Assembly: GCA_021793375.1 (NCBI GenBank)
Contig: JAJYSY010000003.1
Location: forward strand, 1-64,000
Source: Bacteroidota bacterium
Lineage (GTDB): Bacteria; Bacteroidota; Bacteroidia; Flavobacteriales; Flavobacteriaceae
DNA length: 64,000 nucleotides
Direction of reading: 5' to 3'
Of this stretch, positions 52,580-61,325 are shown one piece after another (the first letter of the stretch is position 1; each line of letters begins with the position of its first letter). Made by a program: the position numbers and the translations under genes. The notes under the pieces are model-generated. The model saw nothing but the letters and a program-made list of their open reading frames with translations, had not been told where the DNA came from and did no database searches.

Positions 52580-53090
52580 TTTCAGAAACTTTTTGTGATA
52601 AAGTCTGATTTAATTGTACAGCAAGGTCAGGGAATAATCCCGGAATGTGCATATCGCTTCCGGTTCCTCCGGCGGTGTAAATTTTCAAAGAAGAAATTCC
52701 GAATATTTTATCTAAAAAAGAACGATTTATCGCTGAATGTTGAATTCTATTAAAAGGAATGATAGTTATTTTTGAAGAAATATATCCACTTCTAAACAAA
52801 ATATCTTTTTCGCGAATGGCAAATCCATAAAATTGCTGCTTCAATATAATATCTATCAAACGAATCAGCAGAAATAAAGCAATTACTCCTATTCCTATAA
52901 AAGTAAATGCGCTGAATTCTTCTTTCACAAAAAAGAAAGCTCCTATACCGGCAGAAAATAAAACGGTTAAGATAATCCATTGTAAAATGGATTTGGTTCT
53001 TAATTTTAAAGATACTTTTTGAAAATCAACTTTCTCAAACTGAGGTAAATCAGAAAACTTCAATTGTTGATTTGAAAAATCTTCCCGCAT
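52572..53090 (-). CDS. PH-domain membrane protein, YdbS-like
   Basis: 172 residues. Two membrane helices (ILQWIILTVLFSAGIGAFFFV, AFTFIGIGVIALFLLIRLID) followed by one bPH2 domain (IIPFNRIQHSAINRSFLDKIFGISSLKIYTAGG). Partner of the YdbT-like gene, with which it overlaps by 8 bases. The AGGTGSDMHIPGL loop is typical of this family. It faces the mevalonate kinase gene divergently. Confidence 0.85.
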   Translation of the reverse strand: MREDFSNQQLKFSDLPQFEKVDFQKVSLKLRTKSILQWIILTVLFSAGIGAFFFVKEEFSAFTFIGIGVIALFLLIRLIDIILKQQFYGFAIREKDILFRSGYISSKITIIPFNRIQHSAINRSFLDKIFGISSLKIYTAGGTGSDMHIPGLFPDLAVQLNQTLSQKVSENA

Positions 53091-53250
53091 TTTTAGTTCG
53101 TTTAAAACAGCTAACGAATATACGGAAAAAGTAATAGAGGAAAACTTCTAATTTTTAAAAATCTTATATTTTCAATCTATTGTCACCATTTATTTCCCGC
53201 TCAAATTCCGGAAACCTAAACTCAAAACTTTTTATTTCAATTTTTATCCG

Positions 53251-53258
53251 TACTTTTG
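53251..53258 (+). promoter_or_regulatory. Candidate -7 box for the mevalonate kinase gene
   Basis: TACTTTTG matches TAnnTTTG, 37 bases before the ATG. No -33 TTG was seen. Confidence 0.4.
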
Positions 53259-53295
53259 TTTATTCTTATGTTTTGAAAACTAACCGATTCAGCTT

Positions 53296-54234
53296 ATGAA
53301 AGGTCCTTTATTTTATTCAAAAATCCTCTTGTTTGGAGAATATGGAATCATTAAAGATTCTAAAGGTTTGTCCATTCCTTACAACTCTTATAATGGAGCG
53401 CTTCAAATTGATGAGGAATTATCAGAAGAGCATCAAAAATCAAATGCTGGTTTAAAACGTTTTGCAGATTATTTAGCAAAATTGGATTCTGATCAAATGA
53501 TTGAGGTTTCTTTTGACATTAAACGTATGTATAAAGATATTGAAAAAGGACTTTATTTTGATAGCAGCATTCCGCAAGGTTATGGAATTGGCAGTAGCGG
53601 TGCTTTGGTGGCAGCGGTTTACGATAAATATGCGCAACATAAAATCACGGTTTTAGAAAATTTAACTCGCGAAAAACTTTTAAAACTTAAAAGTATTTTT
53701 GCCGAAATGGAAAGTTTTTTCCACGGACAATCCTCCGGTTTGGATCCTTTAAACAGTTATTTGAGTTTGCCGATTTTGATCAATTCTAAAGAACATATCG
53801 AAATGGCGGGAATTCCGCTGCAAACAAAATCCGGAAAAGGAGGCGTTTTCTTATTAGATAGTGGAAGTGTTGGCGAAACTGCTCCTTTGGTAAATCTTTT
53901 TATGGAAAACCTGAAACAAGAAGGTTTTCGAAAAATGTTGAAAGACAAATTTGTAAAGCACACCGATGCTTGTGTGGAAGATTTCTTGAAGGGAGATGTA
54001 AAATCTTTGTTTGGAAACTTAAAACAGCTTTCTCATACGGTTTTAAACAATTTTAAACCTATGATTCCCAAACAGTTTCACCAATTATGGAAAAAAGGAA
54101 TTGAAAGCAATGCATATTACCTCAAACTTTGTGGTTCCGGTGGTGGTGGTTATATTTTAGGGTTTACCCAAGATATGGAAAAAGCCAAAGCTGCCCTCAA
54201 AGATTATAAGCTTGAGGTGGTTTATAATTTCTAA
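53296..54234 (+). CDS. Mevalonate kinase-like GHMP kinase
   Basis: 312 residues. GHMP kinase fold: KILLFGEYGIIKDSKG at the N-terminus, the phosphate loop IPQGYGIGSSGALVAAVYDKY near residues 92-112, and the C-terminal LKLCGSGGGGYILGF. FHGQSSGLDPLNSYLSLP contains the probable catalytic Asp region. It fits mevalonate kinase of the Flavobacteria mevalonate pathway; phosphomevalonate kinase is a less likely alternative. The prenyltransferase gene follows after 15 bases, so the two form a small isoprenoid operon. Confidence 0.85.
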   Translation: MKGPLFYSKILLFGEYGIIKDSKGLSIPYNSYNGALQIDEELSEEHQKSNAGLKRFADYLAKLDSDQMIEVSFDIKRMYKDIEKGLYFDSSIPQGYGIGSSGALVAAVYDKYAQHKITVLENLTREKLLKLKSIFAEMESFFHGQSSGLDPLNSYLSLPILINSKEHIEMAGIPLQTKSGKGGVFLLDSGSVGETAPLVNLFMENLKQEGFRKMLKDKFVKHTDACVEDFLKGDVKSLFGNLKQLSHTVLNNFKPMIPKQFHQLWKKGIESNAYYLKLCGSGGGGYILGFTQDMEKAKAALKDYKLEVVYNF

Positions 54235-54249
54235 AAGTTAATACTTCTG

Positions 54250-55167
54250 ATGTTATCAAGAAAAAACAAGCTCTTTTTGCTAAAATTAATGAGTTTGTTT
54301 TCTGTGGTGCGCGGCTACAACATCGCAATTCTTGTTTTGGCGCAATATTTGGCGGCAATTTATATTTTTGCGCCACAACGCCAAACCTCAACCGTTTTAT
54401 TTGATCCTTATTTATTTTTAATTGTTTTAGCTTCTGCGTTATCTATTGCTTCAGGATATATTATCAACAATTTTTATGATGCTGAAAAAGATTTGATCAA
54501 TCGGCCGCACAAAAGTATTTTAGATAATTATATCAGTCAACGGTCTAAATTAACCACTTATTTTCTGCTTAATTTTTCTGCAGTTATTCTTGCCAGTGCC
54601 GTGTCTTTTAGAGCGGTAGCTTTTTTTGCGGTTTATATATTTCTGTTGTGGTTTTATTCGCACAAATTGAAAAAAATTCCTTTGTTAGGAAACATCACCG
54701 CAGCTTCTTTAGCTATTTTTCCTTTTTTCGGAATTTTTATTTATTACAAAAACTTCGATTGGATAATTTTTGTGCACGCTACTTTTTTAATGTTGATTTT
54801 AGTAATCAGAGAATTGGTAAAAGATTTAGAAAACATCAAAGGAGATTTTACACAAAACTACCCTACTATTCCGGTGGTTTATGGAGAAAAAGCAACTAAA
54901 ATTATTATTAGTTTGGCTTTTTTGCTGACCATTGTTCCGGTGTATTTCCTCTTATCAGACAGGATGGAAGTGGGGTATATGTTTTATTATTTTATGTTGA
55001 GTTTTGTCTTATTGACAATTTTCTTAATCCTGCTTTGGCAGTCTAAATCTCAACTGCATTATCGACTTTTACATCTCTTATTAAGATTGATTTTGGTATT
55101 GGGTGTTTTCAGTATTATCTTGATTAATATAGATCATTTTTTAGAAAAGATTTCTTCTTATTTTTAA
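54250..55167 (+). CDS. UbiA-type geranylgeranylglycerol-phosphate prenyltransferase-like
   Basis: 305 residues. About eight or nine membrane helices. The first Asp-rich motif NNFYDAEKDLINRP (about 73-86) binds prenyl diphosphate and Mg; a second motif is around RELVKDLENIKGDF. Flavobacteria members are named geranylgeranylglycerol-phosphate geranylgeranyltransferase after the archaeal ether-lipid enzymes. The acceptor in bacteria is not settled and could be a quinone precursor. It is linked to the mevalonate kinase gene 15 bases upstream. Confidence 0.82.
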   Translation: MLSRKNKLFLLKLMSLFSVVRGYNIAILVLAQYLAAIYIFAPQRQTSTVLFDPYLFLIVLASALSIASGYIINNFYDAEKDLINRPHKSILDNYISQRSKLTTYFLLNFSAVILASAVSFRAVAFFAVYIFLLWFYSHKLKKIPLLGNITAASLAIFPFFGIFIYYKNFDWIIFVHATFLMLILVIRELVKDLENIKGDFTQNYPTIPVVYGEKATKIIISLAFLLTIVPVYFLLSDRMEVGYMFYYFMLSFVLLTIFLILLWQSKSQLHYRLLHLLLRLILVLGVFSIILINIDHFLEKISSYF

Positions 55168-55171
55168 TCAT

Positions 55172-55220
55172 AAATAAACCTTCAGCAATTATTTTAATCA
55201 TTACTGAAGGTTTATTTTTT
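55172..55220. terminator. Bidirectional terminator, prenyltransferase versus efflux operon
   Basis: 14-bp stem AAATAAACCTTCAG / CTGAAGGTTTATTT with an 18-base loop and a T-run, between convergent operons. Confidence 0.88.
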
Positions 55221-56387
55221 TTAATGATCATGCCCGCCCAATCCTTTTTGTGCTTCTGCTAATAAATAATACGCATTATTATAAGCAAACAGAGTGTTTT
55301 TAGGAATTTCTCTTAAAAACTGAATTGAGACCCAATCTTCATCTGTTGGATTTATTTTCACTTCTTCAGCAGAAAACTCCCAATCTCCTTGTGGATTTTC
55401 CACTCCTATAAAAGCATAATTTTTATCTTCTACTTCTACTATAGCAGATTCCGGTAAAGCGATTACAGGTTTTTTCTCTTTTCTGATTTTGGCTTTTACA
55501 AAAGTTCCGGGAAAAAGATTAAAGTCCGTATTTTCTATTTTTGCTAACACTTGAATTGTTTTAGAAGTAGAATTGAAAGCTTTTCCTACAGCATACACTA
55601 CAGCTTCTACTTCTTGCTCAGCTGCAGAAAGAAGTTTTAAACTTACTTCTTGTCCTGCTGAAATCTGAGCAGCTTCTTTTTCATAAACTTTTAATTCAGC
55701 ATAAATATCTTTAGGGTTTATCAATTCAAACATCGCAGTTTGTGGTTCGATGAATTGTCCGGTTCTGATATTGATTTCTTGAATAAATCCATTTATAGGA
55801 CTAACCACCGGGATTTCTTCATGAATTTTTCCGTTTGCTATAGATTTAGGATTTAAATTTAATAATCGAAGTTTTGCTTCTAATCCTTTGGATTGTTCTT
55901 TTGCAGAAGTATATTTCTCTTTTGCTTGTTGAAAAATCATTCCGGCAGCTACACCTTCTTCATACAGTTTTTTTTGTCTGTTGAATTCTTTTTCTAAATA
56001 ATTGAGTTCATTTTTTACTTTGCTGTATTCCGTTTGTAAGCTGATTAAATCCGGATGAGAAAGATAAGCCAAGACTTGATTTTCTTTAACTTCTTCTCCT
56101 TCTCCAACAGTTATTTTACGGATGTTTGCTCCCAAAATACTGGTGATTATTGCTTGATTTTGAGGCGGAACTTTTAAAGTTCCGTTTACTTCTACGGCAG
56201 CTCCCAAATTTCGTTGTTTTAACGTATCTGTTTTAATGGCTAAAGCTGCTGCTTGAACAGCAGAAATATGAATATTCTCTAATACTTCTGTATGATTTTC
56301 TTCTTCATGATGCTCATTTTCTGCTTTGTTTTCTTGACAAGAAACTAAAAGAAAAAGAGGAATTATAATATAAATTAATGATTTCAT
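55221..56387 (-). CDS. RND efflux periplasmic adaptor (CzcB/CusB-like)
   Basis: 388 residues. Lipobox LLVSC (Cys17), then His/Glu-rich residues (EHHEEENH), a likely metal-binding segment. Membrane-fusion-protein layout: barrel-sandwich hybrid (AAVEVNGTLKVPPQNQAII), a long helical hairpin (about 125-180; EYSKVKNELNYLEKEFNRQKKLYEEG), the second lipoyl half (EIPVVSPINGFIQEINIRTGQFIEP), a beta-barrel and a membrane-proximal domain. The C-terminus ends GGHDH. It links the inner-membrane pump to the outer-membrane channel. 10 bases downstream of the pump gene. Confidence 0.92.
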   Translation of the reverse strand: MKSLIYIIIPLFLLVSCQENKAENEHHEEENHTEVLENIHISAVQAAALAIKTDTLKQRNLGAAVEVNGTLKVPPQNQAIITSILGANIRKITVGEGEEVKENQVLAYLSHPDLISLQTEYSKVKNELNYLEKEFNRQKKLYEEGVAAGMIFQQAKEKYTSAKEQSKGLEAKLRLLNLNPKSIANGKIHEEIPVVSPINGFIQEINIRTGQFIEPQTAMFELINPKDIYAELKVYEKEAAQISAGQEVSLKLLSAAEQEVEAVVYAVGKAFNSTSKTIQVLAKIENTDFNLFPGTFVKAKIRKEKKPVIALPESAIVEVEDKNYAFIGVENPQGDWEFSAEEVKINPTDEDWVSIQFLREIPKNTLFAYNNAYYLLAEAQKGLGGHDH

Positions 56388-56397
56388 GATTTTCTAA

Positions 56398-59300
56398 TTA
56401 ATTGTTTTCAAAATATTGTGTTGCTATAACTGCTAATAGGTAATTCTCTAAGCTTTCTAATGCTGCTAATCTGGTTTGAACAGCTTGAGAAAGAATTTGG
56501 CTGAAAGTTGTTTGCCCAATAGCTCCTTCTTGATAAGCCAATAAAGCACCTTCTTCTTGTTCTATTGCTAAAGGCAATGCTTCTTCTTTATAAAAAGAAT
56601 AAGCTTTTTTCCATTTTTCTAAATCTCGAATTGTTTTTTGATATTCTACTTCTAAGCTTTTTCTTTTAAAATTTTCTTCATTTTCAACTATTTCTTGAGC
56701 AATGAATTTTTTACGTTTTTCAGCTTTAGAATTCCCTGAAAATAAAGGAACAGAAACCCCGGCTTGGTAAGAGAAATATCCATTATCTCCTGCTAATCTT
56801 TGTATTCCGTATTCCACATTAAATTTGGGTAATCGCTCCGATCTGGATTGTTGATATTCTGCTTTTACTTGAGCAATTTTTGTTTCTATTTTTCTTAACT
56901 CAGGGTGATTTTCTATAGAAATATTTGGTGTTATTTCTTCTAAAAAATGTAATTCTGAAGAAACTTCATATCTCGAATCTGCAGAAAACCATAAATTGAG
57001 TTTATCTAATTCAAGCTGATATTCTTCAAAAGCTTGTTCTCTTTTTAAGTTTGCTTCTAAAGATTCTTTTTTGGCTTCATTATAAGCTAATCGAGAAATA
57101 AGTTCTACTTCATAATTCAAATGAGCAGCATTTTTATATTCTTTATAAATAGAATCCAATTTTTGGTAAAGCCGGTATTCTTGTCTTTTCACAAAAGCGT
57201 GCGTCCAAGCTTTTTTGACTTCCTGTTCTACTTCTAAAACAGTTAAGTCTTTTTGAGCAAGTGCTGCTTCTATCTTAGCTTGATGTGTTTTCTTTTTGGC
57301 AGAAATTCCTAATAAATCAATGTTTTGTTGACCTATTCCTACAAGTGTATAAATTCCTGTATTATTTTTTATTTCTTCTCCTCCGGTAAATATTTCTGTT
57401 TCTCCAAAATCCCAAATATTACTTTTTTGGACTTTTTCCTGTTCTATTTTTAATTCGCTATTTTTTAATAAATAATGGTTTTCTTTAGCGTATTTCACCG
57501 CTTCTTCCATATTTATTTCTTTCGGATTTTCTTGAGCAGAAGTTGAAAAACCTATAAATAATCCGATAAATAACAAAGCTAATTTTGGTTGAACATTAAG
57601 TTTAGGTTTACTTTTACTCTCCAACCATTTATATAAAACAGGCAATACAAACAGCGTTAACAGCGTAGCTGAAAAAAGACCTCCAATTACTACTGTTGCC
57701 AATGGACGCTGCACCTCTGCTCCTGCAGAAGTTGAAATTGCCATAGGCAAAAATCCAAAAATATCTACTAAAGCTGTCAGTAAAATTGGGCGAACTCTCC
57801 TAACGGATCCGGTGATAATTCTTTGATTTAAATCGGTTACTCCTTCTTCTTTAAGTTCGTTTAATCCGGTGAGTAAAACCAATCCGTTCATCACAGCAAC
57901 GCCAAAAAGAACAATAAATCCTACTCCTGCAGAAATGCTGAAATCCATTCCTCTTAACCAAAGGGCAAAAACCCCTCCGATTACAGACATTGGAATTGCC
58001 AGATAAATGATAGCTGTTTCTTTAAATGATTTTAATGCAAAATAAATCAACATAAAGATTAAAATTAAAGCTGCCGGAACAACTACTTTTAATTGATTTT
58101 TTGCGTTTTCATAATTCTCAAAAGTTCCACCATAATTGAGGTAATATCCCGGTGGAAGTTTGAGCTCTTTTAATTTATTCTGAATATCATCTACCACAGA
58201 TTTTACATCTCTATTTCTGATATTTATACCAACATAAGTTCTTCTGTTGGTGTTTTCTCTACTGATTTGCATTGGTGCAGATTGATATCCTACGCTTGCC
58301 AATTCTTTTAAAGGAATTGAATTTCCATCGGAAGTAGCTACATAAAGATTTTCTAAATCAGAGAGATCTTTTCTGTTTTCTTCTGATAACCTCACCATTA
58401 AATCAAAACGTTTTTCTCCTTCAAAAATAACTCCGGCTTGTCCTCCTGCAAAAGCAGTTTGAATCATTTTATTTACAGAAGCTATATCTACTCCATATTT
58501 TGCCAGTTTATTTCTGTCATATTCAATATTTATTTGTGGTAATCCGCTGGTGGCCTCAACACTCATGTCTCCAATTCCTTCTACATCAGCAATTAACTTT
58601 TCTATTTCCTGAGCTTTTTCAGCTAAAATATTGAGATCTTCTCCAAATATTTTGATAGCAACATCTTCTCTAACTCCGGTGAGTAATTCATTAAATCTCA
58701 TTTCTATAGGTTGAGTAAACTCATAAGAAACTCCGGGTAAAATACTGACAGCTTCTTTCATTTTCTCAATTAATTCTTCTTTACTTTTAGCAGAAACCCA
58801 CTCTTTTTCAGGTTTTAATCTTACAATAACATCTGCTAAATCCATTGGCATGGGGTCTGTAGGCACATCGGCAACACCAATACGACTGACAATTTCTTCT
58901 ACTTCAGGAAATTGTTCGATTACGATTTTTTCTATTTTTGTGGTGGTTTCCACAGCTTCTGTCAAAGAACTTCCAGGTTTTAATATGGCGTGAAAAGCAA
59001 TATCTCCTTCATCTAATTGCGGAATAAATTCTCCTCCTAAACGAGAAAAAACTGCTAAAGAAATTCCTAAAACAACTACTGCTCCAATAATTAATATTTT
59101 TCCTTTTTCTAAAGCTTTGATAAGTAGTTTTTTATAGAAATTTTCTACTTTATAAATAATCTTATCTCCAAAACTCTTTTTTGGGGTTTTTGGAATTCTG
59201 ATGAATAAAGCTGAAACAGCAGGAATATAAGTCAAACAAAGAATCATTGCTCCCAACATGGCAAATACAAAAGTTAATGCCATGGGTTTAAACATTTTAC

Positions 59301-60711
59301 CTTCAATTCCTTCTAACAGCAATATTGGAATGAACACAATAATAATGATGAGTTGCCCGAAAAAAGCCGGATTCATCATTTTTTTAGCTGAGTTTAAAGT
59401 AATTTTATCTCGTAATTTTTGGGTGTCTGTTGTTTTTTTCTTTTGATTTACAAAGAGTTTAAAAACAGTGGCTTCTACAATAATAACTGCTCCATCTACA
59501 ATTATTCCAAAATCTAAAGCTCCCAAACTCATCAGGTTTGCCCACACATCAAAGATATGCATCATTATAAATGCAAAAAGTAAAGAAAGTGGAATTGCCG
59601 AAGCAACTATCAAACCTCCTCTCCAGTTTCCTAAAAATAAAACAAGAATGAAAATAACTATCAGTCCTCCTTCTATTAAGTTTTTGGCTATGGTGTTTGT
59701 TGTTTTATCAATCAGCTCGCTTCTATCAATAAAGGGTTTAAGCTTAACGCCTTCAGGTAAAGAGTTTTCTATTTGAATCATTCTTTCTTTTACCAAATCT
59801 ATCACCTCATGAGAGTTTGCTCCTTTCAGCATTAAAATCATTCCGCCAACAGCTTCTCCTGTTCCATTTTTTGTCAACGCTCCATATCTGGTTGCTTTTC
59901 CTTCATCAACCTGAGCTACATCTTGAATGGTAATAGGATTTCCTCCTACATTTTTAATGACAATTTGCTTGAGGTCTTTGGTGTTTTTGGCCAATCCTTC
60001 TCCTCTTATAAAGTAAGCTTGATGATTTTTTTCTATATAAGCCCCTCCTGTATTTTGATTGTTTTTTTCTAAAGCTTCAAACACTTCTGAAAGCGTAATT
60101 CCTAAAGCATTGATTTGATCAGGATTTACAGCTACTTCATATTGTTTAATATTTCCTCCAAAAGAATTGACTTCTACTACTCCGGGAACCAATGCCATTT
60201 GACGACTAACAATCCAATTTTGGATTTCTCTTAGTTCTGTCAAAGAATATGTTTTATTTGAAGTTGAATCTACTTCAAGTGTAAATTGATAAATCTCTCC
60301 TAATCCTGTAGTAATTGGTCCCATTTCAGGTTTTCCAAATCCTTGAGGAATTTGATCTTCTATATCTGCTAATTTTTCTGATACCAATTGGCGTGGTAAA
60401 TATGTTCCTGCCTTATCTTTAAATACAACAGTTACAACAGATAATCCAAATCTGGATATAGATCTGATGTGTTCTACTTCCGGAAGATTGCTCATGGCTA
60501 ATTCTACCGGAAAAGTTACAAATTGCTCAATATCTTCTGTACTGAGATTTGGTGCTTGTGTGATTATTTGTACTTGGTTGTCCGTGATATCCGGCGTTGC
60601 ATCTATAGGTACTTTTTGCATACTCCAAATTCCTAAACCAATCCAAGCGATGATGAACAACCCGATAATAAATTTATTTCGGATTGAAAATTCGATGATT
60701 TTGTTTAACAT
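56398..60711 (-). CDS. CzcA/CusA-family RND pump fused to TolC-like channel
   Basis: 1437 residues. Residues 1 to about 1030 are a complete heavy-metal RND pump: 12 membrane helices, periplasmic porter loops, and the helix 4 motif DFGIIVDGAVIIVEA (Asp400, Asp406, Glu413), which fits the divalent-cation (Zn/Co/Cd) group more than the Cu/Ag CusA group. Residues about 1042-1059 (LALLFIGLFIGFSTSAQ) look like a signal peptide with an A-Q cleavage site. Residues about 1065-1437 are a TolC/CzcC outer-membrane factor (MEEAVKYAKENHYLL, KAWTHAFVKRQEYRLY, FSYQAGVSVPLFSG). No frameshift or stop separates the parts. RND-TolC fusions of this length recur in Bacteroidota. It may be processed into two proteins after export. 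Confidence 0.93.
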   Translation of the reverse strand: MLNKIIEFSIRNKFIIGLFIIAWIGLGIWSMQKVPIDATPDITDNQVQIITQAPNLSTEDIEQFVTFPVELAMSNLPEVEHIRSISRFGLSVVTVVFKDKAGTYLPRQLVSEKLADIEDQIPQGFGKPEMGPITTGLGEIYQFTLEVDSTSNKTYSLTELREIQNWIVSRQMALVPGVVEVNSFGGNIKQYEVAVNPDQINALGITLSEVFEALEKNNQNTGGAYIEKNHQAYFIRGEGLAKNTKDLKQIVIKNVGGNPITIQDVAQVDEGKATRYGALTKNGTGEAVGGMILMLKGANSHEVIDLVKERMIQIENSLPEGVKLKPFIDRSELIDKTTNTIAKNLIEGGLIVIFILVLFLGNWRGGLIVASAIPLSLLFAFIMMHIFDVWANLMSLGALDFGIIVDGAVIIVEATVFKLFVNQKKKTTDTQKLRDKITLNSAKKMMNPAFFGQLIIIIVFIPILLLEGIEGKMFKPMALTFVFAMLGAMILCLTYIPAVSALFIRIPKTPKKSFGDKIIYKVENFYKKLLIKALEKGKILIIGAVVVLGISLAVFSRLGGEFIPQLDEGDIAFHAILKPGSSLTEAVETTTKIEKIVIEQFPEVEEIVSRIGVADVPTDPMPMDLADVIVRLKPEKEWVSAKSKEELIEKMKEAVSILPGVSYEFTQPIEMRFNELLTGVREDVAIKIFGEDLNILAEKAQEIEKLIADVEGIGDMSVEATSGLPQINIEYDRNKLAKYGVDIASVNKMIQTAFAGGQAGVIFEGEKRFDLMVRLSEENRKDLSDLENLYVATSDGNSIPLKELASVGYQSAPMQISRENTNRRTYVGINIRNRDVKSVVDDIQNKLKELKLPPGYYLNYGGTFENYENAKNQLKVVVPAALILIFMLIYFALKSFKETAIIYLAIPMSVIGGVFALWLRGMDFSISAGVGFIVLFGVAVMNGLVLLTGLNELKEEGVTDLNQRIITGSVRRVRPILLTALVDIFGFLPMAISTSAGAEVQRPLATVVIGGLFSATLLTLFVLPVLYKWLESKSKPKLNVQPKLALLFIGLFIGFSTSAQENPKEINMEEAVKYAKENHYLLKNSELKIEQEKVQKSNIWDFGETEIFTGGEEIKNNTGIYTLVGIGQQNIDLLGISAKKKTHQAKIEAALAQKDLTVLEVEQEVKKAWTHAFVKRQEYRLYQKLDSIYKEYKNAAHLNYEVELISRLAYNEAKKESLEANLKREQAFEEYQLELDKLNLWFSADSRYEVSSELHFLEEITPNISIENHPELRKIETKIAQVKAEYQQSRSERLPKFNVEYGIQRLAGDNGYFSYQAGVSVPLFSGNSKAEKRKKFIAQEIVENEENFKRKSLEVEYQKTIRDLEKWKKAYSFYKEEALPLAIEQEEGALLAYQEGAIGQTTFSQILSQAVQTRLAALESLENYLLAVIATQYFENN

Positions 60712-60892
60712 TAATAAAGTTTAATTCAGTGAATATTTTAGGTGAAAATGAATAGAAAACACCAAACTAAATTTCATAAACAATCCATATATCTATAGCT
60801 TCTAAAACGATTTCTATAAATATATTTCTTATTTAAAAACAAGTTTTAAACCCTCTTAAAATGAGGTGTTTGGTGTTTTAAAAAAATCTGAA

Positions 60893-61198
60893 TTAAACTC
60901 GTGGAGGTTTGAATAAGGATTGATAAATATCTTTCCCATCTTGATTATTATAGGAAAAATAAGCGGTAGAAATTTCTTTTTTAAGTGGTTTTTCTATTAC
61001 AACACTTTCAAATTCTGTCACTTGAACTTGACAACATTGGCAAGCACAAAAAGGAGAGCAATAATCTTGAGTAGAAGAGTGTGCCCTGTCAATTTTTGAA
61101 ATGGTTTCTGTTTTCGTTTTATCAATAAATATATCTGTACAAGGAATAGCAGCTAATCCTAAAACAAAAATAGAGATTATGAAAACAAATATTTTCAA
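60893..61198 (-). CDS. Cys-rich DUF6660-like exported protein
   Basis: 101 residues. N-terminal hydrophobic signal (VFIISIFVLGLAAIPC). A dense cysteine cluster, CSPFCACQCCQ, lies at about 47-57, then a short beta-rich tail. It matches small Bacteroidota proteins (DUF6660) usually found just upstream of CusA/CzcA-type pumps. The cluster could bind Cu or Zn in the periplasm, as a sensor or carrier, but this is not shown. It is first in the efflux operon, 181 bases before the pump gene. Confidence 0.78.
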   Translation of the reverse strand: MKIFVFIISIFVLGLAAIPCTDIFIDKTKTETISKIDRAHSSTQDYCSPFCACQCCQVQVTEFESVVIEKPLKKEISTAYFSYNNQDGKDIYQSLFKPPRV

Positions 61199-61217
61199 GT
61201 GAAAAATAATTTATCAG

Positions 61218-61225
61218 CAAAAATA
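61218..61225 (-). promoter_or_regulatory. Candidate -7 box of the efflux operon
   Basis: TATTTTTG on the minus strand, 19 bases before the start of the Cys-rich gene. No -33 TTG and no recognisable metal-regulator operator. Confidence 0.4.
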
Positions 61226-61269
61226 CTAAATTTACTACTAATGGTATATTTAATTATTTCATAAATCAT

Positions 61270-61304
61270 AAAAACCTCATCATTTTTTAAGCTGATAAGG
61301 TTTT
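61270..61304. terminator. Terminator after the fasciclin gene
   Basis: Imperfect 12-bp stem AAAACCTCATCA / TGATAAGGTTTT (one mismatch or G-U) with T-rich flanks, 22 bases beyond the fasciclin stop. Confidence 0.7.
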
Positions 61305-61325
61305 ATAATTAATTTTAAATCGATT

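Noticed and set aside
59468-59776. 102-residue ORF antisense to the RND pump
   Set aside because: Shadow frame of a clearly coding region with intact family motifs on the other strand.
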